Under the pieces are notes generated by a model. The model made no database searches and was not told the origin of the DNA. It saw nothing but the letters and a program-made list of their open reading frames with translations. Source: Nocardioides pinisoli (lineage in GTDB: Bacteria; Actinomycetota; Actinomycetes; Propionibacteriales; Nocardioidaceae). From it: a stretch of DNA of 64,000 nt. Location: contig NZ_JANARS010000007.1 of NCBI RefSeq assembly GCF_024199985.1, positions 1-64,000 of the forward strand, written 5' to 3'. The position numbers were made by a program, and so were the translations under genes. The stretch's first letter is position 1; each line of letters starts with the position of its first letter. Shown here piece by piece: positions 45,185 through 56,581 of the stretch.

Positions 45185-45916
45185 GTGAACGACGTCGTAC
45201 GCCCCGCCCGCCCGCACCACAAGCTCACCGCGGACGGGCGACGCATGCGCGAGGTGCTCACCTACTCGCGGCGGGGCAGCCGGTTCACGCCGCGCCAGGC
45301 CGAGTCGTGGGCCGCGCACCACGCGGACTGGGTGATCCCCGAGGACGCCGTCGACCGGCCCGGCTTCTCGCTCGCCGAGTGGTTCGGGCGCGAGGCGCCG
45401 CTGATCGTCGAGATCGGCCCCGGCATCGGTGAGGCCACCTCGGTGCTCGCCGCCGCGCGCCCCGACCACGACGTGCTCGCCCTCGAGGTGTGGCTCCCCG
45501 GCATCGCCGACTCGCTGTGGCGCGTCGCGGAGGCCGGGGCCGACAACGTGCGGTTCTGCTCCGTCGACGCCGTGTGGACCCTCGAGAACCTCCTCGGCCC
45601 GGCCAGCGTCGCCGAGCTGTGGACCTTCTTCCCCGACCCGTGGCGCAAGACCAAGCACCGCAAGCGCCGGCTGGTGAACCCGGCCAACGCCGCGCTCGCC
45701 TCGTCGCGACTGGTGCCCGGCGGCGCCTGGCGGCTGGCCACCGACTGGGCGGACTACGCCGACCAGATCCGTGAGGTCCTCGACGCCGAGCCGACCCTCG
45801 AGGGCGGCCGGGTCGAGCGGTGGGACGAGCGCCCGGTGACCCGCTTCGAGCGCAAGGGCCGCGACGTCGGTCGCGACATCGCCGACTTCTGCTACCGCCG
45901 GTCCGAGCGGGGTTGA
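45185..45916 (+). CDS. trmB: tRNA (guanine-46-N7)-methyltransferase
   Basis: A 243-residue TrmB. The SAM motif is VEIGPGIGEATSVLA (a family form of GxGxG), followed by LALEVWLPGIADSL and the catalytic/tRNA-binding WTFFPDPWRKTKHRKRRLVN. It forms m7G46 in the tRNA variable loop. GTG 45185 follows GGGGGAGGA by seven bases; a start at 45149 is less conserved. Its 3' end overlaps the opposing single-TM gene by 25 bases. Confidence 0.92.
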   Translation: MNDVVRPARPHHKLTADGRRMREVLTYSRRGSRFTPRQAESWAAHHADWVIPEDAVDRPGFSLAEWFGREAPLIVEIGPGIGEATSVLAAARPDHDVLALEVWLPGIADSLWRVAEAGADNVRFCSVDAVWTLENLLGPASVAELWTFFPDPWRKTKHRKRRLVNPANAALASSRLVPGGAWRLATDWADYADQIREVLDAEPTLEGGRVERWDERPVTRFERKGRDVGRDIADFCYRRSERG

Positions 45917-46299
45917 TCCAGCACCAGCCCGGCCCCACGCAGGAGGTGCTCGAGCCGCAGCCGCTCCGCGTCGCGGTCGGCACCCTCGCGCATCCCGGTG
46001 AGCAGGTCCGGCGTCCCGAGCGCGCGGGCGGCCAGCGCCAGCAGGTCGTCGTACGCCGCCAGGGTCCCGCGCCGGCGCGCCATCGGCGTCCCCGGCGCCG
46101 GGGCCAGCACCTCGCGACGCACCCGTCGCAGGTGGGCCGCCAGGTCCTCGATCGCCGGGGTCGACGGCGCCGGCGGGGGAGGGGAGATCCGGTCCCGCAC
46201 ACGCCGCACGAGCCTGCCCAGCTCGCCCAGGTGGAGGACCAGTCCCAGCGCAGCCACCAGCACCAGGGTGCCGAGGGTGAGCGTGACCAGACCGGTCAT
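45892..46299 (-). CDS. Single-TM protein of unknown function (paralogue of 30408-30833)
   Basis: A 135-residue protein: an N-terminal helix (VTLTLGTLVLVAALGLVLHL), a Pro-rich spacer (SPPPPAPSTP) and a helical C-terminal domain with AIEDLAAHLRRV, LAAYDDLLALAARALGTPDL and DAERLRLEHLLRGAGLVL. The same pattern and order occur in the gene at 30408, 15 kb away, so the two are paralogues. No family is recognised. The C-terminus should be cytosolic if the basic residues after the helix stay inside. Confidence 0.7.
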   Translation of the reverse strand: MTGLVTLTLGTLVLVAALGLVLHLGELGRLVRRVRDRISPPPPAPSTPAIEDLAAHLRRVRREVLAPAPGTPMARRRGTLAAYDDLLALAARALGTPDLLTGMREGADRDAERLRLEHLLRGAGLVLDQPRSDRR

Positions 46300-46724
46300 C
46301 CTTCGACGGTAGGGACGGGCAAGGGGCCTTGGACCCGGGCCGCCGGGCGGTCCGTCACGGGCGATTTGGCGTGGGCCCACGGAGTCTGTCAAGATGTTCC
46401 GGTTGCTCCGGCGGGTCGCCGGGGTGCGGCACACACACCTTGACTTCTGAATCGCGTCTCCTTGATCGAGCCAGTCGTCCGCGTGCGCCGCACCAGATCA
46501 CACGGTGATCGGAGACCCGACCAGATCCGACAACCGTCGGGTGCCACCCAGAGCATCACCGCTTCCCCTCGGGGTCGTGTCATGAGCCGGATCAGTTCAG
46601 TCGGCCGCGCGACACGCCCGACCGCGGGGGTCGGAGGGTGGAGGAGAGACAGGCGGCGCTCGCCCACCAGGGGCTGAGAGCCGAAACCAGACCAGGCGTA
46701 CGAGATCGAAGAGGACAGGGACCT
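46300..46724 (+). promoter_or_regulatory. S10 operon leader region (gene-free, 425 bases)
   Basis: No gene is seen here. The best promoter candidate is TTGGCG at 46366-46371 and CAAGAT at 46390-46395 with an 18-base spacer, which would give a leader of about 320 bases before rpsJ. A TTGACT at 46440-46445 lacks a good -10. The leader may carry control elements, but no E. coli-type L4-binding hairpin could be identified. Confidence 0.45.
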
Positions 46725-47033
46725 ATGGCGGGACAGAAGATCCGCATCAGGCTCAAGGCCTATGACCACGAGGTGATCGACACCTCGGCGCGGAAGATCG
46801 TGGACACCGTCACCCGTACGGGTGCGAAGGTCGCCGGCCCTGTGCCGCTGCCGACCGAGAAGAACGTGTACTGCGTCATCCGTTCGCCCCACAAGTACAA
46901 GGACTCCCGCGAGCACTTCGAGATGCGCACCCACAAGCGCCTGATCGACATCATCGACCCGACGCCGAAGACCGTCGACTCGCTGATGCGTCTCGACCTG
47001 CCTGCCGGTGTCGACATCGAGATCAAGCTCTGA
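46725..47033 (+). CDS. rpsJ: 30S ribosomal protein S10
   Basis: 102 residues. S10 is a 30S head protein that also acts in transcription antitermination (NusE). [18 protein letters not shown] and [18 protein letters not shown] are diagnostic. First gene of the S10 operon; rplC follows after nine bases. ATG 46725 gives the conserved N-terminus, so longer readings are rejected. Confidence 0.97.
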   Translation: MAGQKIRIRLKAYDHEVIDTSARKIVDTVTRTGAKVAGPVPLPTEKNVYCVIRSPHKYKDSREHFEMRTHKRLIDIIDPTPKTVDSLMRLDLPAGVDIEIKL

Positions 47034-47042
47034 GGCGACGAC

Positions 47043-47708
<666 letters not shown>

Positions 47709-47710
47709 GC

Positions 47711-48580
47711 ATGGCTGTCAAGACCGTCAAGGTCGACCTCCCCGCCGAGATCTTCGACGTCGAGGTCAACATTCCCCTGATCCACCAGGTCGTCGTGGCC
47801 CAGCAGGCCGCTGCGCGCCAGGGCACGCACGCCACCAAGACCCGCGGCGAGGTCCGCGGTGGTGGCCGCAAGCCCTACAAGCAGAAGGGCACCGGCCGCG
47901 CCCGTCAGGGCTCGACCCGCGCTCCGCAGTTCGCCGGCGGTGGCACCGTCCACGGCCCGCAGCCGCGCAGCTACGACCAGCGCACCCCCAAGAAGATGAA
48001 GGCCGCCGCCCTGCGCGGTGCCCTCTCCGACCGGGCCCGCAACGACCGCGTCCACGTGGTCGACGGCCTGGTGTCGGGCGACAAGCCCTCCACCAAGGCC
48101 GCGCTCGCCGCGCTGACCTCGCTGACCGACCGCGTGGGCTACCTCGTGGTGCTCGAGCGCTCCGACGCCCTCACCTGGCTCTCGCTGCGCAACGCGCCCG
48201 AGGTCCACATCGTCGCCGTCGACCAGCTCAACACCTACGACGTGCTGGCCGCTGACGACGTGGTCTTCACCAAGGGCGCCTACGACGCCTTCGTCAACGG
48301 CACCAGCACGGGTGGCGCCTCCGCTGCGCCGGCGCAGTCCGAGACGACCGCGACCGAGCAGGCCACCGACGAGCCGGCCCTGCCGGCCGGTGCGAAGGCC
48401 CCGCTCAAGAGCGGCAAGAACCCGAAGGGCTACGAGGTCCAGGGCCTCCAGTCCGGCACCTACCTCGTCGAGGGCGACGCCGCCTACGACGTGGCGGGTG
48501 GCGACTTCTGGTTCAAGTCCGCCGAGGACGCCGAGGCTGCCGGCCTGACCCGCGCCGACGAGAAGGAGACCGACAAGTGA
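47711..48580 (+). CDS. rplD: 50S ribosomal protein L4 with extra C-terminal domain
   Basis: 289 residues against about 205-225 usual. The L4 core (1-196) has [20 protein letters not shown], the tunnel loop. A Thr/Ala/Glu-rich linker (197-235) leads to an added 45-residue domain (236-282) patterned YEVQG-x2-SGTYLVEG-x3-Y then [14 protein letters not shown]. That pattern resembles the short extracellular sunset domain (Y-x-I-KGN, YH-PGS, WF-SE-x-AEAAGF). The extension would sit on the ribosome surface, since the L4 C-terminus lies outside the tunnel. The rplW start overlaps the stop as GTGA. Confidence 0.95.
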   Translation: MAVKTVKVDLPAEIFDVEVNIPLIHQVVVAQQAAARQGTHATKTRGEVRGGGRKPYKQKGTGRARQGSTRAPQFAGGGTVHGPQPRSYDQRTPKKMKAAALRGALSDRARNDRVHVVDGLVSGDKPSTKAALAALTSLTDRVGYLVVLERSDALTWLSLRNAPEVHIVAVDQLNTYDVLAADDVVFTKGAYDAFVNGTSTGGASAAPAQSETTATEQATDEPALPAGAKAPLKSGKNPKGYEVQGLQSGTYLVEGDAAYDVAGGDFWFKSAEDAEAAGLTRADEKETDK

Positions 48581-48882
48581 GCACCCTGCACAAGGACCAC
48601 CGCGACGTCCTGATCGCCCCGGTCGTGTCGGAGAAGAGCTACGGCCTGCTCGACGCCAACAAGTACACCTTCATCGTCCACCCGGACGCCAACAAGACCG
48701 AGATCAAGATCGCGGTCGAGAAGGTCTTCGACGTCAAGGTCACCTCGGTCAACACGATCAACCGCCAGGGCAAGACGCGTCGTACCCGCTACGGCATGGG
48801 CAAGCGCCCCAACACCAAGCGCGCGATCGTCAGCCTCGCCGAGGGTCACCGCATCGACATCTTCGGAGGTCCGGTCTCCTGA
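48577..48882 (+). CDS. rplW: 50S ribosomal protein L23
   Basis: 101 residues. L23 lines the tunnel exit and docks trigger factor and [19 protein letters not shown] and [17 protein letters not shown] are conserved. GTG start overlapping the rplD stop; rplB follows 36 bases later. Confidence 0.97.
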   Translation: MSTLHKDHRDVLIAPVVSEKSYGLLDANKYTFIVHPDANKTEIKIAVEKVFDVKVTSVNTINRQGKTRRTRYGMGKRPNTKRAIVSLAEGHRIDIFGGPVS

Positions 48883-48918
48883 CCGGGCCCCCCAGAGATA
48901 GGTAGAGCAGGAACTGAT

Positions 48919-49755
<837 letters not shown>

Positions 49756-49760
49756 CCGAC

Positions 49761-50042
49761 ATGCCTCGCAGCCTCAAGAAGGGCCCCTTCGTCGACGACC
49801 ACCTTCAGAAGAAGGTGGACGCCGAGAACGAGAAGGGCAGCCACAACGTCATCAAGACCTGGTCGCGCCGGTCGATGATCGTGCCCGACATGATCGGCCA
49901 CACCATCGCCGTGCACGACGGTCGCAAGCACGTCCCCGTCTTCGTGACCGACTCCATGGTCGGCCACAAGCTCGGGGAGTTCGCCCCCACCCGCACCTAC
50001 CGCGGGCACGTCAAGGAAGACCGGAAGGGACGCCGTCGATGA
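49761..50042 (+). CDS. rpsS: 30S ribosomal protein S19
   Basis: 93 residues. S19 pairs with S13 at the 30S head. [19 protein letters not shown] and [20 protein letters not shown] are hallmark segments. Its TGA overlaps the rplV start as ATGA. Confidence 0.97.
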   Translation: MPRSLKKGPFVDDHLQKKVDAENEKGSHNVIKTWSRRSMIVPDMIGHTIAVHDGRKHVPVFVTDSMVGHKLGEFAPTRTYRGHVKEDRKGRRR

Positions 50043-50482
50043 GCACCACCGAGCGCAGCCGCACCAGTGCGCGCCGCGAGTCGCTGCTCGGCGACCAGCC
50101 GGGCGCGTTCGCCAGCGCACGCTACGTGCGGATCACCCCGATGAAGGCTCGCCGTGTCGTCGACATGGTCCGCGGCCTCCAGGTCGACGAGGCCCTGACC
50201 CTGCTGCAGTTCGCGCCGCAGGCCGCCTCCGAGACCGTCTACAAGGTGCTGGAGAGCGCGATCGCCAACGCGGAGACCACCGAGGGCCTCAACCGGGCCG
50301 ACCTCGTGCTCTCCGTCGCCATGGTCGACGAGGGCCCGACGATGAAGCGTTGGCGTCCGCGTGCGCAGGGTCGTGCGACCCGCATCAACAAGCGCACCAG
50401 CCACATCACCCTCGCGGTGCAGCCGGCCGACGTGCTGGCCACGAAGAACGGCCGCGCCAACAAGAACGGAAGGGGTGCCTGA
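50039..50482 (+). CDS. rplV: 50S ribosomal protein L22
   Basis: 147 residues. L22 lines the exit tunnel, where macrolide-resistance changes occur in the loop around [20 protein letters not shown]. The N-terminus carries a 20-residue hydrophilic extension before [16 protein letters not shown]. Overlaps both neighbours: rpsS (ATGA) and rpsC (TGATG). Confidence 0.96.
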   Translation: MSTTERSRTSARRESLLGDQPGAFASARYVRITPMKARRVVDMVRGLQVDEALTLLQFAPQAASETVYKVLESAIANAETTEGLNRADLVLSVAMVDEGPTMKRWRPRAQGRATRINKRTSHITLAVQPADVLATKNGRANKNGRGA

Positions 50483-51288
50483 TGGGCCAGAAGATCAACC
50501 CGAACGGCTTCCGCCTGGGCATCTCCACCGACCACAAGAGCCGTTGGTACGCCGACAAGCTCTACAAGTCGTACGTCGGTGAGGACGTCGCCATCCGCAA
50601 GCTGCTCTCCAAGGGCATGGAGCGGGCCGGCATCTCCAAGGTCGAGATCGAGCGCACCCGGGACCGCGTGCGGGTGGACATCCACACCGCCCGTCCGGGC
50701 ATCGTCATCGGCCGCCGTGGCGCCGAGGCGGACCGCATCCGCGGCGAGCTCGAGAAGCTCACCGGCAAGCAGGTGCAGCTCAACATCCTCGAGGTCAAGA
50801 ACCCCGAGGTCGACGCGCAGCTGGTCGCCCAGGGCGTCGCCGAGCAGCTCTCGGGCCGTGTGCAGTTCCGCCGCGCGATGCGCAAGGCGATGCAGACCTC
50901 GATGCGCTCCGGTGCCAAGGGCATCCGGATCCAGTGCTCGGGTCGTCTCAACGGCGCCGAGATGTCGCGCACCGAGTTCTACCGCGAGGGCCGCGTGCCC
51001 CTGCACACCCTGCGTGCCGACATCGACTACGGCTTCTACGAGGCCCGCACGACCTTCGGCCGCATCGGTGTGAAGGTCTGGATCTACAAGGGCGAGGTCG
51101 CCGGCACCCGTGCCGAGCGCCAGGCCCAGCAGGCCGCCCGCGCCGGTGCCCCCGGTCGCGGCGGTCGTCCCAACACCCGTGGCGGTGACCGTCCGAGCCG
51201 TGGCTCGCGCGGCGACCGCGCTCCTCGCGCCGAGTCCACCGAGGCTCCGGCGGCCGAGGCTGCACCGAGCACCGGACAGGAGGCCTGA
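50482..51288 (+). CDS. rpsC: 30S ribosomal protein S3
   Basis: 268 residues. S3 forms the mRNA entry channel. KH domain [20 protein letters not shown] and the C-terminal domain to [10 protein letters not shown] are conserved. The last 55 residues (from about 212) are a disordered Arg/Gly/Pro then Ala/Glu-rich tail common in actinobacterial S3. Starts inside the rplV stop. Confidence 0.97.
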   Translation: MGQKINPNGFRLGISTDHKSRWYADKLYKSYVGEDVAIRKLLSKGMERAGISKVEIERTRDRVRVDIHTARPGIVIGRRGAEADRIRGELEKLTGKQVQLNILEVKNPEVDAQLVAQGVAEQLSGRVQFRRAMRKAMQTSMRSGAKGIRIQCSGRLNGAEMSRTEFYREGRVPLHTLRADIDYGFYEARTTFGRIGVKVWIYKGEVAGTRAERQAQQAARAGAPGRGGRPNTRGGDRPSRGSRGDRAPRAESTEAPAAEAAPSTGQEA

Positions 51289-51292
51289 CCTC

Positions 51293-51712
51293 ATGTTGAT
51301 GCCCCGTCGCGTCAAGCACCGCAAGCAGCACCACCCCAAGCGTCGTGGCGTCGCCAAGGGCGGCACCACGCTGGCCTTCGGTGACTTCGGCATCCAGGCG
51401 GTCGAGGGTCACTACGTGACCAACCGACAGATCGAGTCGGCCCGTATCGCCATGACCCGTCACATCAAGCGTGGCGGAAAGGTCTGGATCAACATCTACC
51501 CGGACCGTCCCCTGACCAAGAAGCCGGCCGAGACCCGCATGGGTTCCGGCAAGGGCTCGCCCGAGTGGTGGGTGGCCAACGTCAAGCCCGGCCGCGTCAT
51601 GTTCGAACTCTCCGGTGTCGACGAGGTGACTGCTCGTGAGGCCATGCGCCGCGCGATGCACAAGCTCCCGATGAAGTGCCGGTTCATCTCCCGTGAGGCC
51701 GGTGAATTCTGA
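51293..51712 (+). CDS. rplP: 50S ribosomal protein L16
   Basis: 139 residues. L16 organises the A-site region of 23S r[22 protein letters not shown] and [20 protein letters not shown] are diagnostic. A second in-frame ATG lies at 51299. The stop overlaps rpmC by one base. Confidence 0.97.
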   Translation: MLMPRRVKHRKQHHPKRRGVAKGGTTLAFGDFGIQAVEGHYVTNRQIESARIAMTRHIKRGGKVWINIYPDRPLTKKPAETRMGSGKGSPEWWVANVKPGRVMFELSGVDEVTAREAMRRAMHKLPMKCRFISREAGEF

Positions 51713-51954
51713 TGGCTACCAAGCTGAACGCCCACGAGCTCGACGAGCTCGACGCACCTGCCCTCGAGGCCAAGCTGCGCGAGGCCAAGGAGGAGCTGTT
51801 CAACCTGCGGTTCCAGGCCGCGACCGGCCAGCTCGAGAGCAACGGCCGCCTGCGCGTGGTCAAGAAGGACATCGCCCGCATCTACACCGTGGTCCGCGAG
51901 CGCGAGCTCGGCATCCGCACCACCCCGGGCACCAACGAAGAGGCGAAGGCATGA
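51712..51954 (+). CDS. rpmC: 50S ribosomal protein L29
   Basis: 80 residues. A helical hairpin protein at the tunnel exit. Conserved [20 protein letters not shown] and [16 protein letters not shown]. The first ATG shares a base with the rplP TGA and rpsQ overlaps its end as ATGA. Confidence 0.96.
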   Translation: MATKLNAHELDELDAPALEAKLREAKEELFNLRFQAATGQLESNGRLRVVKKDIARIYTVVRERELGIRTTPGTNEEAKA

Positions 51955-52235
51955 GCGAGAACACTGCGACCCAGTCGACCGACGAGCGCAACCAGCGCAA
52001 GGTCCGCGAGGGCCTCGTCGTGAGCGACAAGATGGACAAGACCATCGTCGTCGCCGTCGAGGACCGCGTGAAGCACGCCCTCTACGGCAAGGTCCTGCGC
52101 AAGACGTCGCGGCTCAAGGCCCACGACGAGACCAACCAGTGCGGCATCGGCGACCGGGTCCTCATCATGGAGACCCGTCCGCTGTCGGCCACCAAGCGCT
52201 GGCGCCTCGTCGAGGTGCTGGAGAAGGCCAAGTGA
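51951..52235 (+). CDS. rpsQ: 30S ribosomal protein S17
   Basis: 94 residues. Binds 16S helix 11 early in assembly. [20 protein letters not shown] and KYGK-like [17 protein letters not shown] are conserved. About 17 extra polar residues precede the core. Last gene of the S10 block; a 103-base gap follows. Confidence 0.96.
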   Translation: MSENTATQSTDERNQRKVREGLVVSDKMDKTIVVAVEDRVKHALYGKVLRKTSRLKAHDETNQCGIGDRVLIMETRPLSATKRWRLVEVLEKAK

Positions 52236-52238
52236 CCT

Positions 52239-52254
52239 GAGGCCCACCGGCCTC
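52239..52254 (+). terminator. Short hairpin in the rpsQ-rplN gap
   Basis: GAGGCC and GGCCTC pair around CACC, just after the rpsQ stop. The 103-base gap is the longest inside the ribosomal cluster and separates the S10 and spc sections. The stem is short, so it may only attenuate; no convincing promoter was found behind it. Confidence 0.35.
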
Positions 52255-52338
52255 GAGCACAAGTTTCCACATATCAGTTCGGCCAGGCTCGCTCCCCGCT
52301 GAGAGGGCGAGAACCAGCTCGACAACCAGGAGAAATCA

Positions 52339-52707
52339 ATGATCCAGCAGGAGTCGCGACTCAAGGTCGCCGACAACACCGGTGCGAAGGAGATCCTCTG
52401 CATCCGTGTTCTCGGTGGCTCTGGGCGTCGCTACGCCGGCATCGGTGACGTCATCGTCGCCACCGTCAAGGACGCGATCCCCGGTGGCAACGTCAAGAAG
52501 GGCGACGTCGTCAAGGCCGTGGTCGTGCGCACCGTCAAGGAGCGTCGCCGCGCCGACGGTTCCTACATCCGCTTCGACGAGAACGCCGCCGTCATCCTCA
52601 AGAACGACGGTGAGCCCCGTGGCACGCGCATCTTCGGCCCCGTCGGCCGCGAGCTGCGCGAGAAGCGCTTCATGAAGATCATCTCGCTCGCCCCGGAGGT
52701 GCTGTGA
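52339..52707 (+). CDS. rplN: 50S ribosomal protein L14
   Basis: 122 residues. L14 is an interface protein forming bridges B5 and B8. [20 protein letters not shown] and [20 protein letters not shown] are diagnostic. Preceded by AGGAG. First gene of the spc section. Confidence 0.97.
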   Translation: MIQQESRLKVADNTGAKEILCIRVLGGSGRRYAGIGDVIVATVKDAIPGGNVKKGDVVKAVVVRTVKERRRADGSYIRFDENAAVILKNDGEPRGTRIFGPVGRELREKRFMKIISLAPEVL

Positions 52708-52710
52708 GAG

Positions 52711-53064
52711 ATGGGTAAGAACATGAACATCAAGAAGGGCGACACCGTCAAGGTGATCGCCGGCAAGGACAAGGGTGCCCAGGGCAAGGTCATCTCGGTC
52801 CTCCGCGAGGAGGACCGCGTGATCGTCGAGGGTGTCAACCTCGTCAAGCGCCACACCAAGTCCGTCCAGCAGACCAACACCACCGGCGGCATCATCACCC
52901 GCGAGGCCCCCATCCACGTCTCCAACGTGATGCTGGTCGAGGGTGACGGTGTCACGCGCGTCGGCTTCCGCCGCGACGAGGTCACCAAGCGCCGTCCCGA
53001 CGGCTCGACCTACGCCGCCAGCCGGTCGGTCCGCGTGTCCCGCAAGTCCGGCAAGGAGATCTGA
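52711..53064 (+). CDS. rplX: 50S ribosomal protein L24
   Basis: 117 residues. L24 starts 50S assembly. The KOW motif is [20 protein letters not shown]. Three bases separate it from rplN; rplE starts one base after its stop. Confidence 0.97.
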   Translation: MGKNMNIKKGDTVKVIAGKDKGAQGKVISVLREEDRVIVEGVNLVKRHTKSVQQTNTTGGIITREAPIHVSNVMLVEGDGVTRVGFRRDEVTKRRPDGSTYAASRSVRVSRKSGKEI

Positions 53065-53065
53065 G

Positions 53066-53632
53066 ATGGCCGAGACCCAGACCACTGAGATTCCCCGTCT
53101 CAAGGCGCGCTACCGCGAGGAGATCGTCCCCGCCCTGCGCTCCGAGTTCGACATCGCCAACATCATGCAGGTGCCCGGCCTGACCAAGATCGTGGTCAAC
53201 ATGGGCGTCGGCGAGGCGGCGCGCGACTCCAAGCTGATCGAGGGCGCGATCCGCGACCTCACCGCGATCACCGGCCAGAAGCCGGCCGTGACCAAGGCCC
53301 GCAAGTCCATCGCGCAGTTCAAGCTGCGCGAGGGCATGCCGATCGGCGCGCACGTCACGCTGCGCGGCGACCGCATGTGGGAGTTCCTGGACCGCCTGCT
53401 GTCCCTGGCGCTGCCCCGCATCCGTGACTTCCGCGGCCTCTCGCCGAAGCAGTTCGACGGGCGCGGCAACTACACCTTCGGTCTCACCGAGCAGGTCATG
53501 TTCCACGAGATCAACCAGGACAAGATCGACCGGTCGCGCGGCATGGACATCACGGTCGTGACCACGGCCACCAACGACGACGAGGGCCGCGCGCTGCTCA
53601 AGCAGCTCGGCTTCCCGTTCAAGGAGAACTGA
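53066..53632 (+). CDS. rplE: 50S ribosomal protein L5
   Basis: 188 residues. L5 binds 5S rRNA in the central protuberance. Conserved [35 protein letters not shown] and RDFRGL. rpsN starts one base after its stop. ATG 53066 begins the usual N-terminus. Confidence 0.97.
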
Positions 53633-53633
53633 C

Positions 53634-53819
53634 ATGGCGAAGACTGCTCTCAAGGTCAAGGCCGCCCGCAAGCCGAAGTTCGCTGTCCGCGGCTACACCC
53701 GCTGCCAGCGTTGCGGTCGCCCCAAGGCCGTCTACCGCAAGTTCGGCCTGTGCCGGATCTGCCTGCGGGAGATGGCCCACCGCGGCGAGCTCCCCGGCGT
53801 CACCAAGTCCTCCTGGTAA
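53634..53819 (+). CDS. rpsN: 30S ribosomal protein S14, zinc-binding short type
   Basis: 61 residues, the zinc (type Z) form. Ligands are the two CxxC pairs, CQRC in [11 protein letters not shown] and CRIC in [11 protein letters not shown]. Actinobacteria often keep a second, zinc-free S14 elsewhere for zinc starvation; that copy is not in this window. 69 gene-free bases follow before rpsH. Confidence 0.97.
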
Positions 53820-53888
53820 TCACCTCACACACGTTGCAGGTCCCTCGGCCGCGAGCTGCGGGAAACCACGACGAGAAAGAACCACATC

Positions 53889-54308
53889 ATGACGATGACT
53901 GACCCGATCGCAGACATGCTCACGCGTCTGCGCAACGCCAACCAGGCGTACCACGACGTGGTGTCGATGCCCTACAGCAAGATGAAGGCCGGCCTCGCGG
54001 AGATCCTCAAGCAGGAGGGTTACATCACCTCCTACGACGTCGCCGACAACGTCACCGCCGAGGGCGAGCCCTCGGTCGGCAAGACGCTGACCGTGACCCT
54101 CAAGTACGGCCGCAACCGGGAGCGCTCCATCGCGGGCGTCCGCCGCATCAGCAAGCCCGGCCTGCGTGTCTACGCCAAGAGCACCAACCTGCCCAAGGTC
54201 CTCGGTGGCCTCGGCGTCGCGATCATCTCGACGTCGCAGGGCCTGCTCACCGACCGCCAGGCGAACCAGAAGGGCGTGGGCGGCGAAGTCCTCGCCTACG
54301 TCTGGTGA
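53889..54308 (+). CDS. rpsH: 30S ribosomal protein S8
   Basis: 139 residues, slightly longer than the usual 132. S8 binds 16S helix 21 and is the spc-operon repressor in E. coli. [20 protein letters not shown] and the end [13 protein letters not shown] are conserved. ATG 53889 or ATG 53895 could start it. Confidence 0.97.
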   Translation: MTMTDPIADMLTRLRNANQAYHDVVSMPYSKMKAGLAEILKQEGYITSYDVADNVTAEGEPSVGKTLTVTLKYGRNRERSIAGVRRISKPGLRVYAKSTNLPKVLGGLGVAIISTSQGLLTDRQANQKGVGGEVLAYVW

Positions 54309-54342
54309 CCCGGACCATCTGAGACCAGGAAGAGAGAGAAGC

Positions 54343-54885
54343 ATGTCGCGCATTGGCAAGCTCCCCATCGCGGTCCCGTCCGGTGTCGACGTCGCGATCG
54401 ATGAGTCGCTGGTGACCGTCAAGGGCCCCAAGGGCACCTTGTCGCACACCATCGCCGCGCCGATCACGGTCGCCAAGGGCGAGGACGGCGTCCTCGAGGT
54501 CCAGCGCCCCGACGACGAGCGCAACAGCCGCTCGTTGCACGGCCTGACCCGCACGCTCATCAACAACATGGTGGTGGGTGTCACCGAGGGCTACGAGAAG
54601 AAGCTCGAGATCGTGGGCGTGGGCTACCGCGTCCTGCCCAAGGGTCCGACCCAGCTCGAGTTCCAGCTCGGCTACTCGCACCCGATCATCTTCGACGCCC
54701 CCGAGGGCATCACCTTCACCACCGAGGGCCCGACCAAGCTCGGCGTCGTCGGCATCGACAAGCAGCTCGTCGGCGAGGTCGCGGCCAAGATCCGCAAGCT
54801 CCGCAAGCCTGAGCCCTACAAGGGCAAGGGCGTGCGCTACGCCGGCGAGCACATCCGTCGCAAGGTCGGAAAGGCCGGTAAGTGA
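54343..54885 (+). CDS. rplF: 50S ribosomal protein L6
   Basis: 180 residues with two related domains. [17 protein letters not shown] and the end [20 protein letters not shown] are diagnostic. L6 sits by the sarcin-ricin loop where factors bind. Preceded by a purine-rich AGGAAGAGAGAG; rplR starts one base after the stop. Confidence 0.97.
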   Translation: MSRIGKLPIAVPSGVDVAIDESLVTVKGPKGTLSHTIAAPITVAKGEDGVLEVQRPDDERNSRSLHGLTRTLINNMVVGVTEGYEKKLEIVGVGYRVLPKGPTQLEFQLGYSHPIIFDAPEGITFTTEGPTKLGVVGIDKQLVGEVAAKIRKLRKPEPYKGKGVRYAGEHIRRKVGKAGK

Positions 54886-54886
54886 C

Positions 54887-55270
54887 ATGGCGATCTCGCT
54901 GAGCAACAACAAGCACACCGCCAACCGCGTCCGTGCGCGCCTGCGCCGTCAGGCGCGTGGCCGCAAGCGGATCAACGGCACCGCCGAGCGTCCGCGCCTG
55001 GTGGTCACCAAGTCGGCCAAGCACCTCTCGGTGCAGGTCGTCGACGACCTGCAGGGCGCCACCCTGGCCTACGCCTCCACCATGGAGGCCGACGTCCGTG
55101 GCACCGAGGGCGACAAGACCGCCAAGGCAAAGAAGGTCGGCGAGCTCGTGGCGTCGCGTGCCAAGGCTGCCGGTATCGAGGACGTCGTCTTCGACCGGGC
55201 CGGCAACAAGTACCACGGCCGCATCGCGGCCCTCGCCGATGCCGCCCGTGAGGGCGGATTGTCCTTCTGA
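54887..55270 (+). CDS. rplR: 50S ribosomal protein L18
   Basis: 127 residues. L18 binds 5S rRNA. Conserved [28 protein letters not shown] and [23 protein letters not shown] 54887; 46 bases separate it from rpsE. Confidence 0.97.
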   Translation: MAISLSNNKHTANRVRARLRRQARGRKRINGTAERPRLVVTKSAKHLSVQVVDDLQGATLAYASTMEADVRGTEGDKTAKAKKVGELVASRAKAAGIEDVVFDRAGNKYHGRIAALADAAREGGLSF

Positions 55271-55316
55271 TCGCCTCACGCGAGCAGAGAGAGATCTTAG
55301 ATATGGAGCACATCTC

Positions 55317-55934
55317 ATGAGCGGAGCCCAGCGCGGACAGCGCAGCGGTGGCTCGGGCGACCGTCGCGGACGCGACAACGGTCGTGGCCAGGCCGAGAAG
55401 TCTGTCTACATCGAGCGAGTCGTGGCGATCAACCGAGTTGCCAAGGTCGTGAAGGGTGGTCGTCGCTTCAGCTTCACCGCCCTCGTGATCGTCGGCGACG
55501 GTGAAGGCCTGGTCGGCGTCGGCTACGGCAAGGCGAAGGAAGTCCCCGCGGCGATCGCCAAGGGTGTCGAGGAGGCCAAGAAGCACTTCTTCAAGGTCCC
55601 CCGCATCCAGGGCACCATCCCGCACCCGGTCCAGGGCGAGAAGGCCGCGGGCGTCGTCCTGCTGCGTCCCGCCGCTCCCGGTACCGGCGTCATCGCCGGC
55701 GGCCCGGTGCGTGCGGTCCTCGAGTGCGCCGGCATCCACGACGTGCTGAGCAAGTCGCTCGGCTCGTCCAACCAGATCAACATCGTCCACGCGACCGTCG
55801 AGGCGCTGCGGATGCTGGAGGAGCCCGAGGCCGTGGCTGCTCGCCGCGGCATGCGGGTCGAGGACGTCACCCCGGCCGCGCTCCTCAAGGCGCGTGCCGA
55901 GGGCCAGGCCGAGACCGCGGGGGTGCAGTCCTGA
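55317..55934 (+). CDS. rpsE: 30S ribosomal protein S5
   Basis: 205 residues. S5 affects mRNA entry and fidelity. [20 protein letters not shown] and [20 protein letters not shown] are diagnostic. A disordered Gly/Arg-rich N-terminus of about 30 residues is typical of actinobacteria. Its TGA overlaps rpmD as TGATG. Confidence 0.97.
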   Translation: MSGAQRGQRSGGSGDRRGRDNGRGQAEKSVYIERVVAINRVAKVVKGGRRFSFTALVIVGDGEGLVGVGYGKAKEVPAAIAKGVEEAKKHFFKVPRIQGTIPHPVQGEKAAGVVLLRPAAPGTGVIAGGPVRAVLECAGIHDVLSKSLGSSNQINIVHATVEALRMLEEPEAVAARRGMRVEDVTPAALLKARAEGQAETAGVQS

Positions 55935-56116
55935 TGGCACAGCTCAAGGTCCAGCAGAAGCGCGGACTGGTGGGTCTCAAGGCCAACCAGCGCGAGACGC
56001 TGCGTTCGCTCGGTCTCAAGCGGATCGGCGACGTCGTCGTGAAGGAAGACCGCCCGGAGATCCGGGGCATGATCAACACTGTCCGTCACCTGGTGACGTT
56101 CGAGGAGGTGGAGTGA
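55934..56116 (+). CDS. rpmD: 50S ribosomal protein L30
   Basis: 60 residues, normal. Conserved [20 protein letters not shown] and [12 protein letters not shown]. Lies between rpsE (overlapping) and rplO (one base apart). Confidence 0.96.
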   Translation: MAQLKVQQKRGLVGLKANQRETLRSLGLKRIGDVVVKEDRPEIRGMINTVRHLVTFEEVE

Positions 56117-56117
56117 C

Positions 56118-56558
56118 ATGACGCTCAAGCTGCACCACTTGCGTCCCGCTCCGGGTGCCAAGACCGCCAAGACCCGCGTGGGTCGCGGTGAGGGCTCCAA
56201 GGGCAAGACCGCCGGCCGCGGTACCAAGGGCACCAAGGCGCGCTACCAGGTCCCGGCTGCCTTCGAGGGTGGCCAGATGCCGATCCACATGCGCCTGCCC
56301 AAGCTGAAGGGCTTCAAGAACCCCTTCCGCGTGGAGTTCCAGGTCGTGAACCTCGACCGTCTCGGGGAGCTGTTCCCCGAGGGCGGCACCGTGACCGTCG
56401 ACGACCTCGTCGCCAAGGGCGCGGTTCGCAAGAACCAGCCCGTCAAGGTCCTGGGCCAGGGCGACATCTCGGTCGCCGTCCAGGTCAGCGCCGACGCGTT
56501 CTCGACCTCCGCCAAGGAGAAGATCGAGGCTGCCGGCGGCACCGCGACCGTGGCCTGA
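56118..56558 (+). CDS. rplO: 50S ribosomal protein L15
   Basis: 146 residues. L15 is a late-assembly 50S protein. Conserved [30 protein letters not shown] and [18 protein letters not shown]. Last ribosomal protein gene of the cluster; a terminator follows before secY. Confidence 0.97.
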   Translation: MTLKLHHLRPAPGAKTAKTRVGRGEGSKGKTAGRGTKGTKARYQVPAAFEGGQMPIHMRLPKLKGFKNPFRVEFQVVNLDRLGELFPEGGTVTVDDLVAKGAVRKNQPVKVLGQGDISVAVQVSADAFSTSAKEKIEAAGGTATVA

Positions 56559-56581
56559 GGCCGCGATCTCGCACATCCGGT

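Noticed and set aside
46440..46470. TTGACT as a second S10 promoter
   Set aside because: No acceptable -10 lies 16-19 bases downstream.
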